Shown here: in pieces, positions 57,767 to 64,000 of the stretch
Numbering within the stretch: the stretch's first letter is position 1
How the letters are laid out: each line of letters starts with the position of its first letter
From: DASTCZ01 sp035308165
GTDB taxonomy: Bacteria; Acidobacteriota; Terriglobia; Acidiferrales; UBA7541
Direction of reading: 5' to 3'
DNA length: 64,000 nucleotides
NCBI GenBank assembly: GCA_035308165.1
Contig: DATGHC010000087.1
Coordinates: 11,325 to 75,324 of the forward strand
Notes under the pieces: model-generated
What the model saw: the letters and a program-made list of their open reading frames with translations, nothing else
What the model was told of the DNA's origin: nothing
Database searches by the model: none
Made by a program: the position numbers and the translations under genes

Positions 57767-60274
57767 ATGTATCTCACAAATGCGTCGCTTTCAAATTGTA
57801 CTCTGGCCGGGGCGTTGGCCGTGCTTGCGCTCGCGGCGAGCGTTGCTCCATTGGCAAGTGCCCAGCAGCAGGGCAGGGGCGCCGCGGCGCCTCCTCCGGG
57901 GAAGGTTGCCAGCGAACGAATTTCCGGGCGTGGCACAATTTCCGATCCTCGCCTGAAGGCACTTGACCCTGTCTTAACCGAAGCCATCGCGAAGGACGAA
58001 ATCCCGGGTGCGGTCCTGCTTGTCAGCAGCCGCGGTCGCACCGTTTGGCGCAAGGCGTATGGCTCGCGTGCCATCCTGCCACAGCACGAGGCAATGACCA
58101 GCGACACGATATTCGATCTGGCGTCGCTGACCAAAGTTTTCGCCACGACTGCCGCGGTAACCAAGCTCCTCGAGCAGGGCAAACTGCGCCTGAATGATCC
58201 GGTCGTGCGCTACTTACCCGAGCTAGGCACTGAGGGCGCCACTGCCGACAAGAACCAGATCACCCTTCGCCAATTGCTGACGCACACGGCGGGATTCGCT
58301 CCCGACCCGACTGACGCAAACATTCCTGCAGGCTGGTCCGGCGCGGATCCGCTACTTAAAGAAATTTATGCCGAGCCGCTCACCGCGCCTCCTGGCGCTC
58401 GTTTCGTTTACAGCGATACCGGATTCATCCTCCTCGGTGAAATTGTCAGACGCGTAAGTGGCCTTCCCCTCGACGAATTCCTCACACACGAAATCTATAC
58501 GCCGCTGGGTATGCGCGAGACGCGTTTCTTGCCCCCAGAAAAATGGAAATCGCGAATCGCGCCCACGGAAGAAATTGATTTGCCCGCGGGGGCGAAGGCC
58601 GGCTCCGGCGCGGGACATGTCTTGCGCGGCGTAGTTCACGATCCGCGTGCGCGTCAAATGGGCGGCGTCGCAGGCCACGCAGGTTTGTTTTCCACTGTTG
58701 ACGACCTCGCCGTCTTCTGCCGCATGATGCTCGCCAATGGCCTGGCACCCAATGGCAAGCGCATCTTTTCCGCGGCCAGCGTTCATTTAATGACCACCCC
58801 ACAACAGCCGCCCTGGGTTCCTTCCCTCCGCGGCCTTGGATGGGACATCGATTCCGCTTACTCCGCTCCGCGCGGTGAATTATTTCCTCTCAGCTCATTC
58901 GGCATGACCGGATTCACCGGCACCATGGTGTGGATGGATCCCACCAGCGAGACTTTCATTTTGCTGCTCACAAATAGTGTGCACCCTTATGGGCGTCCGG
59001 CAATTTCCAGCCTCCGCTCGCGAGTTTCCACAGTGGTTGCAGCGGCGCTGGGCACAAGCGAATTCACTGGGCCGTCCTCGCGGATCGCTCGTGGAGCGGG
59101 GGCTGTTGCCCGGCCCTACGACGCCGAAGGTGTTTCCGCTCCGGGCCGCACGCTCACGGGCATCGACGTGCTCGAACAGGAAAACTTCGCCTCCTTGGCG
59201 GGAAAACATGTGGGCCTGATCACCAATCAAACCGGCATGGACCGGCAGGGCCGCAGCACGATTGATTTGCTGGCCCACGCGCCGGGAGTGAAACTCGTCG
59301 CGCTTCTTAGTCCGGAGCACGGCATCAGGGGCACCGAAGACGCGAATGTCTCATCCAGCACCGACGCGGCCACCGGCCTCCCTGTTTACAGTTTGTATGG
59401 CGAAACTCGCCGTCCCTCAGACCAAATGCTTCAGGGAATTGACACCCTGGTTTTCGACGTTCAAGACGCCGGCGTCCGCTTTTACACTTACATCACCGCT
59501 ATGGGGTACGCCATGGAAGCCGCGGCAGGCCATCACATTGCAATCTATGTTCTGGATCGGCCCGATCCGATTGGCGGCGAAGCGGTCGAAGGGCCAATGT
59601 TGGATCCCGACAAATTTAGCTACGTCGGATATACAGTCTTACCTGTTCGCATCGGCATGACCCTGGGCGAAATGGCACAGATGTTCAACACGGAAAATCA
59701 CATCAATTGTGATCTGCACGTAGTGGCCATGAAGAATTGGACCCGCCGCCAATGGTTTGAGCAGACCGGCCTTCCTTGGACGCCGCCCTCACCCAACCTG
59801 CGCACGGTCACGTCCGCAGTCCTTTATCCCGGCCTGGAAATTCTGCAAAACGCGGGCATCTCCGTGGGCCGCGGGACCGACACACCATTTGAACTTTTCG
59901 GCGCACCGTGGATCCATGGCACTGATCTTGTCGATGCCCTGAACCGCCGCTATGTTCCTGGCGTCCGGTTTGTCCCCATCAAATTCACTCCGAAGTCGGG
60001 CCCGCACAAAGATGAACCCTGCGAGGGAGCTGCAATAGTCATTACCGATCGCGCTTCCATCAATTCCATGCTGATGGGATTTGAAATTGCCTATACTTTG
60101 GCCAAGCTCTATCCCGAAATGTTTCACGTGGAGCAGATGATGACGCTGGTGGGCAACTCCGCCGCAATCAATCGTTTGAAGAACGGAGATTCGCCAAACC
60201 GCATTTTTTCCGATGAAGATCCTGCGCTCAATTCCTTTCAAACCATCCGTTCAAAATACTTGCTCTATCGCTAG
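57767..60274 (+). CDS. exported AmiE-like serine hydrolase fused to NamZ (DUF1343, GH171)
   Basis: 835 residues from the ATG that starts a signal peptide (GALAVLALAASVAPLASA); an upstream ATG at 57719 would extend it. The serine-hydrolase half has DLASLTKVFATTAAV (Ser120, Lys123), ITLRQLLTHTAGF and VYSDTGFILLGEIVRRVSG, closely resembling the second half of the neighbouring NagZ fusion. From about 465 comes DUF1343: GKHVGLITNQTGMDRQGRST, LSPEHGIRG, TLVFDVQDAGVRFYTYITAM and GRGTDTPFELFGAPWI. DUF1343 is the exo-beta-N-acetylmuramidase NamZ. So the pair covers muropeptide trimming outside the cytoplasm. Divergent, 68 bases from the NagZ fusion. Confidence 0.9.
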   Translation: MYLTNASLSNCTLAGALAVLALAASVAPLASAQQQGRGAAAPPPGKVASERISGRGTISDPRLKALDPVLTEAIAKDEIPGAVLLVSSRGRTVWRKAYGSRAILPQHEAMTSDTIFDLASLTKVFATTAAVTKLLEQGKLRLNDPVVRYLPELGTEGATADKNQITLRQLLTHTAGFAPDPTDANIPAGWSGADPLLKEIYAEPLTAPPGARFVYSDTGFILLGEIVRRVSGLPLDEFLTHEIYTPLGMRETRFLPPEKWKSRIAPTEEIDLPAGAKAGSGAGHVLRGVVHDPRARQMGGVAGHAGLFSTVDDLAVFCRMMLANGLAPNGKRIFSAASVHLMTTPQQPPWVPSLRGLGWDIDSAYSAPRGELFPLSSFGMTGFTGTMVWMDPTSETFILLLTNSVHPYGRPAISSLRSRVSTVVAAALGTSEFTGPSSRIARGAGAVARPYDAEGVSAPGRTLTGIDVLEQENFASLAGKHVGLITNQTGMDRQGRSTIDLLAHAPGVKLVALLSPEHGIRGTEDANVSSSTDAATGLPVYSLYGETRRPSDQMLQGIDTLVFDVQDAGVRFYTYITAMGYAMEAAAGHHIAIYVLDRPDPIGGEAVEGPMLDPDKFSYVGYTVLPVRIGMTLGEMAQMFNTENHINCDLHVVAMKNWTRRQWFEQTGLPWTPPSPNLRTVTSAVLYPGLEILQNAGISVGRGTDTPFELFGAPWIHGTDLVDALNRRYVPGVRFVPIKFTPKSGPHKDEPCEGAAIVITDRASINSMLMGFEIAYTLAKLYPEMFHVEQMMTLVGNSAAINRLKNGDSPNRIFSDEDPALNSFQTIRSKYLLYR

Positions 60275-60409
60275 AAAAGGCCACATTTTCTTGCGTGGGG
60301 GCGGGCCTGTGACCCGCCCGCCGTGTCGGGTATCTTTCCTCAATTCATGAGAATCTGACCCCACATTTGCGCCACAATCCCATTTCGACCGTCGTTATAT
60401 AGAGTGAGC

Positions 60410-60988
60410 ATGGACGCGAGCGAGGACATCAAGTTGGATCTGCCTCGAGTGGGATTCGGCGGACGAGCAGAGGCAGAATCGGCGCTTGAAGACGTATTTC
60501 GGGCGCAGTATCCGCGGCTGATCAACCTGCTCGTCCGAGTCACCAGCGATCGTGCCAAAGCCGAAGAACTCGCTTCCGAAGTATTTTGCAAGCTCGCGAA
60601 GCGGCCGGTCCTGTTCCGCCCGGGCAACAATCTGTAAGGATGGCTTTATCGCACGGCCATGAATCTTGGCCTGGATGCGCTCAAAATTGATTTGCGGCGC
60701 AGACGCAAAGAGCAGGCCGCCGCAACGGAAGCAACACGGTCCGCTGCAAACGGATCGAGCCCGCTCGACGATGTTTTGCGCGGCGAACAACGCCGCCGCG
60801 TTCGCGGGATTCTGGCTGCCCTGCGGCCCGAAGCTGCCAGAGTGCTGCTCCTGCATCACGCCGGCTTTTCGTATCGCGAACTTGCCCGCGTTTTGGAAAT
60901 GAATCCTGCTTCCGTGGGGAAATTGTTGCTACGGTCGCGGGCTGAATTCGAGAAAAAGTATCGCGAGCAATTTAAGGGTGAATTATGA
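60410..60988 (+). pseudogene. ECF sigma factor gene interrupted by one in-frame TAA
   Basis: A single reading frame encodes a complete ECF sigma except for TAA at 60635-60637. Before it: LEDVFRAQYPRLINLLVRVT and AEELASEVFCKLAKRP, ending PGNNL. After it, in the same frame: GWLYRTAMNLGLDAL (region 2 end) and LLLHHAGFSYRELARVLEMN, then PASVGKLLLRSRAEF (region 4). A GAA or CAA codon would restore the usual …NNL(E)GWLYRTA…, so one base change explains it. The anti-sigma gene overlaps its end (ATGA). Pseudogene, recent nonsense, readthrough, or a sequencing error; see findings. Confidence 0.75.
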
Positions 60989-61620
60989 GCGCGTGTTTGA
61001 AGGAAGAACAATTCCAAGCTCTGGTGGATAACGAGCTGGCGGCGACTGAGCGGGAATCCATTGCAACCCACATTGCAGGTTGCGCAGAATGCCGCGAAAA
61101 ACTGGATGCCATTCAATCTTCGGCGATGAGATTGAATTCCCTCATGGACTCACTGGTCCCGGAGGGTATGCCCGAGGTTCCGCACGGTCTACTTGAAACT
61201 CCGCGCCGTGAAAGTTTTACGGCATGGGGATTGGTTGGGGTAATTTCCGCGACCGCAGTAGCTGCGCTGGTCTTGATGGCGGTAATCTTCCTTAAACGAG
61301 CGCCGGATCGGCCAAATAGTCCTGCTGTTGCTCAAGTTGCTTGCGTTACCGTGCCAACGGCGATTACACCTGCCGTGGTTCCAACCGTTGCGCCCACGCC
61401 TAAGAAAGTTATCAGACCCCAACACAGCTCACAGCCCAGGACTCTGCAGTTTCACGCACTCGACAATGGGGGCCCAATTGAGGAGGGGCTGATTTACCGG
61501 ATAAATCTGCCCGTTTCAGACTCTGCTGCGCCAATACAGTCAAAGCCGGCAAAGACGGTTCCGGCTGAAGTAATCGTGGACGAGACGGGACAAGTCCGGG
61601 CCATACGATTTTTGCAGTAG
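60985..61620 (+). CDS. zinc-finger anti-sigma factor
   Basis: 211 residues. The N-terminal anti-sigma zinc finger has His29, Cys33 and Cys36 in HIAGCAECREKL (the Hx3Cx2C motif). A membrane helix lies at about 78-96 (AWGLVGVISATAVAALVLMA). The periplasmic tail is Pro/Val-rich and ends TGQVRAIRFLQ, resembling a TonB-like C-terminal fragment. It would sequester the sigma encoded just before it. Overlapping start and stop argue for a paired system. Confidence 0.8.
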   Translation: MSACLKEEQFQALVDNELAATERESIATHIAGCAECREKLDAIQSSAMRLNSLMDSLVPEGMPEVPHGLLETPRRESFTAWGLVGVISATAVAALVLMAVIFLKRAPDRPNSPAVAQVACVTVPTAITPAVVPTVAPTPKKVIRPQHSSQPRTLQFHALDNGGPIEEGLIYRINLPVSDSAAPIQSKPAKTVPAEVIVDETGQVRAIRFLQ

Positions 61621-61649
61621 CACTTTATTTAATTCCGAAAGGAACACAC

Positions 61650-62546
61650 ATGAAACGAGCATTGGCATTCGCTGGCTGTCTTTTGCTTACATCGGGCATG
61701 ATCTTCGCCCAGGATCAGAAAACCACGCCGCCGGAAGGATTCGTCAAGGTTACTTCTCCCGGCGTTTACCTCCAGGAAGGGGCGATGATGGGCAGCGCAG
61801 TGAAGGGCGCTCCATTCACTGCCCAGCAAACTACGGAGACGACCCAAACCCTCGCGGATGGGACTCGCATCTCCCGTACGAGTTCGGTTACGTTCACGAG
61901 GGACAGCCAGGGGCGGACTCGGAGAGAAGACCCGAAGTCAATATTGATAAACGATTCCGTTGCGGGCGTGACCTACAGACTGAGTAAGGAAAACCGGTCG
62001 GGGGTGAAAACTCAACTTCTGCAGAATTCTGTCTTCACTTATGATGGAAACGGCCTCACTTACAGTGTTCAACTTCAGGACCAGGCCGTGGCTGCTCTGA
62101 AAGAGCAGCAGGCCCGTGCCGACGAGGAGAAGCGGCTTGCTGAAGGTACGTCCACCGGCCTCTCCCAGGCTGCTCAGGAGAAAATAGCAGCAGAGCGTGA
62201 CGGGGGGCGAGGAGGGTTCGGTGAATTCGGAAACAAGAATGAAACTCAGGAATCTCTCGGATCACAAATGATGGAAGGTGTGGCTGTCGACGGCACGCGG
62301 ACCACTGTGGTGATCCCGATGGGCCAGATTGGCAACGACCGGCCCATTATGATCGTCACCGACCGATGGTATTCCCCAGAACTCCACATTTACGTCTTGA
62401 CCAGGCACACCGACCCTCGCTCGGGCGAATCCATCACCAAATACACCGGAATCCAACGATCTGAACCGGATTCAGCGCTGTTTCAAGCGCCTGCTGGGTA
62501 CGCAATAAATGAATTACCAAGGCGCGTTATCAAGCAACAGCAATAA
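61650..62546 (+). CDS. secreted protein of unknown function
   Basis: 298 residues with a good aagga site. Signal peptide MKRALAFAGCLLLTSGMIFA. The mature part has repeated beta-like stretches (GTRISRTSSVTFTRDSQGR, TRREDPK), a charged coiled-coil-like middle (AALKEQQARADEEKRLAEGT) and a C-terminal block with GTRTTVVIPMGQIGNDRPIM and VTDRWYSPELHIYVLTRHTD. Such secreted proteins recur in Acidobacteriota beside ECF sigma/anti-sigma pairs, so it may be a regulon member. No catalytic motif seen. Confidence 0.6.
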   Translation: MKRALAFAGCLLLTSGMIFAQDQKTTPPEGFVKVTSPGVYLQEGAMMGSAVKGAPFTAQQTTETTQTLADGTRISRTSSVTFTRDSQGRTRREDPKSILINDSVAGVTYRLSKENRSGVKTQLLQNSVFTYDGNGLTYSVQLQDQAVAALKEQQARADEEKRLAEGTSTGLSQAAQEKIAAERDGGRGGFGEFGNKNETQESLGSQMMEGVAVDGTRTTVVIPMGQIGNDRPIMIVTDRWYSPELHIYVLTRHTDPRSGESITKYTGIQRSEPDSALFQAPAGYAINELPRRVIKQQQ

Positions 62547-62577
62547 GGAAATTTGAAGTAACGAGTGTTCCCACTAG

Positions 62578-62615
62578 GCGGCGGCTCCGGGCAGTTTTCG
62601 GGGCCGCCGCTTTCA
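62578..62615 (+). terminator. rho-independent terminator
   Basis: A 12-bp stem (62578-62589 with 62599-62610, one G-T pair) rich in GC, loop ggcagtttt, followed by tttcat. It closes the sigma/anti-sigma/secreted-protein unit. Confidence 0.7.
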
Positions 62616-62670
62616 TGTAACTTCGGAGCATCAATTTTGCGGCAACCATTTCGATTGAGGGGGGACCGAA

Positions 62671-63744
62671 GTGCGGAATTGGATTTTGCGTATTCATCTC
62701 TGGCTGGGACTAACCGCCGCGCTATTCCTCATCGTGCTTGGACTTTCGGGCGCGATCATTGCGTTTGAAGGTGATTACGACCACTGGTTCAATCCCGGCC
62801 TCTGGTATGTCACGCCACAAGCTCAACGCCTCAGTCAGCAGTCCTTGCTTGAAATGGTGCAGCAGCGCTTCGCGCCCGCTCGCGTAGAAGCCATCCAGAT
62901 GCAGGATGGCCGCGTAAATCTGGCTCAAGATTATTTCCTGACTCCCACTCTCGAGGTATTCGTCAACCCTTACAATGGGGCAATCCTTGGCACGCGTGAC
63001 CAGGATCCATTCTTGTTCAAGGTCATCGGCACGATTCACCAGCTTCACATTCGCCTAGTCCACATCCGCATCCGAAACACGGACGTCGGAAAATGGCTCG
63101 TGGAAATCGCCGGCCTGGAAATGCTCATTCTCATTCCCACTGGCCTTATTCTCTGGTGGCGAAAGAAGCAGTGGACCATAAACTGGAAGGCGTCTTGGAA
63201 ACGAATAAATTGGGATTTGCACAGCATCATTGGAATTTACGCCGGCACATTTTTGTTTCTGGCAACCGTCACAGGTTTCTTCATCAGCTTTGAACAGCCA
63301 ATTTACTGGATCACTCATTCAGGTCGTCTGGAGAGGACGCAGCAACCGAAGTCAACTCCACCCGGTTCACCGTCCCCGCGCCCCGATCTGGATGCCATCG
63401 CGCAGGCCTCCGATGAGGCTCTCCCCAATGCCACTACTGTCGCTGTCGTTCTCCCCGGACGGCCCAATTCACCTTACGTGTTCGAGAAGCGCGTCCCACA
63501 GGACGCCTCTCTCACGATGCATAGCGCCGTTTACATTGATCAGTACACGGGGAAAGTTTTAAGGGTCGAGGATTTCAATAAGATCTCCGCAGGGTATCGC
63601 GCCGTTCGCATTAATCGCTCCATGCACACTGGCGATTATTGGGGATTGCCCGGTCATATCATTCTTTCCCTCTCTAGCTTCTTGCTATCAATCACTGCCA
63701 TTACCGGTATCGTGATTTGGTGGAAAAAACTGGCATCCAGCTAG
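62671..63744 (+). CDS. PepSY-associated TM family membrane protein
   Basis: 357 residues from GTG 62671. The first membrane helix with HLWLGLTAALFLIVLGLSGA, then AIIAFEGDYDHWFNP, is the hallmark of PepSY_TM proteins. Further helices are LVEIAGLEMLILIPTGLILW, HSIIGIYAGTFLFLATVTGF and LSLSSFLLSITAITGIVIWW. Periplasmic PepSY-like parts lie between (LEVFVNPYNGAILGTRD; SAVYIDQYTGKVLRV). Related proteins are associated with iron/siderophore uptake and ferric reduction (FhuF/PiuB types). No TonB receptor in view. Confidence 0.85.
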   Translation: MRNWILRIHLWLGLTAALFLIVLGLSGAIIAFEGDYDHWFNPGLWYVTPQAQRLSQQSLLEMVQQRFAPARVEAIQMQDGRVNLAQDYFLTPTLEVFVNPYNGAILGTRDQDPFLFKVIGTIHQLHIRLVHIRIRNTDVGKWLVEIAGLEMLILIPTGLILWWRKKQWTINWKASWKRINWDLHSIIGIYAGTFLFLATVTGFFISFEQPIYWITHSGRLERTQQPKSTPPGSPSPRPDLDAIAQASDEALPNATTVAVVLPGRPNSPYVFEKRVPQDASLTMHSAVYIDQYTGKVLRVEDFNKISAGYRAVRINRSMHTGDYWGLPGHIILSLSSFLLSITAITGIVIWWKKLASS

Positions 63745-63796
63745 CGCTGCATCGTGCTTGTCCCGGCCGCACACACTTATGCTACGCTTACCGTCC

Positions 63797-64000
63797 ATGC
63801 GAGTTTGCTCGTTGCTTCCGTCCTCGACTGAAATACTTTACGCCTTAGGCTTGGCCGATGAAGTTCTCGGTGTCACTCACGAATGTGATTTTCCACCCGA
63901 GGCGCGCAACAAGCGCATCGTCGTCCGCTCTCGCCTGCCCCACACCGCGGACTGCGCCGAAATTGACCGGCTCGTCCGGGAATTCACTGCCCGAGGGGAA
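63797..64000 (+). CDS. BtuF-like cobalamin-binding protein, N-terminal part
   Basis: 68 codons to the right edge. MRVCSLLPSSTEILYALGLA, DEVLGVTHECDFPPEARNKR and IVVRSRLPHTAD are a standard BtuF-type opening, the same family as the gene at 29672-30487 but of the subgroup with the HECDFP motif. No signal peptide. The gene continues beyond the window. Confidence 0.8.
   Translation, partial: MRVCSLLPSSTEILYALGLADEVLGVTHECDFPPEARNKRIVVRSRLPHTADCAEIDRLVREFTARGE

Noticed and set aside
60297..60320. Terminator after the NamZ fusion
   Set aside because: A gggcggg/cccgccc hairpin is present but no T-run follows, so it was not listed as a terminator.

Overview
The window looks like a chromosomal segment of an Acidobacteriota bacterium (moderately GC-rich, Gram-negative type). 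The pointers are an ADOP-type duplicated permease with no ATPase, a PilZ protein opening with the SRIYDALKRAE-type N-terminus, a DUF58/SpoIIM/RDD neighbourhood, a BshB1-type deacetylase, tandem DUF507 proteins and a CPXCG cysteine-rich protein. These are family-level impressions from reading the proteins; no search was run. I see no insertion sequence, prophage, CRISPR array or replication origin.

Layout. 0-7.4 kb: end of a DUF58 protein, a degenerate receiver, head-to-head SpoIIM and RDD membrane proteins, a DUF421 membrane protein and a large PAS/GAF hybrid histidine kinase. 7.7-15.7 kb: HisC-like aminotransferase coupled to a HAD hydrolase, then a block with a polyphosphate/phosphotransfer flavour: two tandem thymidylate-kinase-like P-loop proteins (the second with Walker A Lys replaced by Arg), a CHAD protein fused to an HD-like domain, converging on SixA, Ppx/GppA and a PilZ protein. 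15.8-24.4 kb: MsrB, a GH20 hexosaminidase, an ECF sigma remnant abutting the ADOP permease, an ArsR/VOC/SRPBCC operon with a promoter that overlaps an inverted repeat and implies a nearly leaderless mRNA, and tRNA-Val/tRNA-Asp. 24.4-36.7 kb: VTT membrane protein, DUF507 pair, M48 protease, bacillithiol-type deacetylase, SDR, MutT, cobalamin-binding-like protein, an exported TldD/TldE-like pair, an IscU-like scaffold, DinB, and MocA/XdhC (molybdoenzyme maturation).

36.7-41.9 kb is the most accessory-looking stretch. It has a PadR regulator divergent from a small membrane protein, several kinds of short interspersed repeats, a CPXCG protein, two divergent uncharacterised membrane proteins of different base composition, and a triple 24-bp repeat of about 40-bp period. 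41.9-52.5 kb returns to core genes: MDR dehydrogenase, APC permease, zinc-ribbon and PH-like membrane proteins, TlpA thioredoxin, glycosyltransferase, two tandem PTPS/QueD proteins with FolE, DUF4337, rpsO and pnp.

52.5-60.3 kb is a coherent peptidoglycan block: MurA, MurQ, a NagZ-AmiE-like fusion and, divergently, an exported AmiE-like-NamZ (DUF1343) fusion. It carries the Bacillus subtilis MurNAc-salvage enzyme set NagZ/AmiE/NamZ/MurQ as two fusion proteins plus MurQ, placed beside the first committed enzyme of peptidoglycan synthesis. 60.4-64 kb: an ECF sigma gene split by one in-frame TAA, its zinc-finger anti-sigma, a secreted protein, a PepSY membrane protein and the start of a second cobalamin-binding-like protein.
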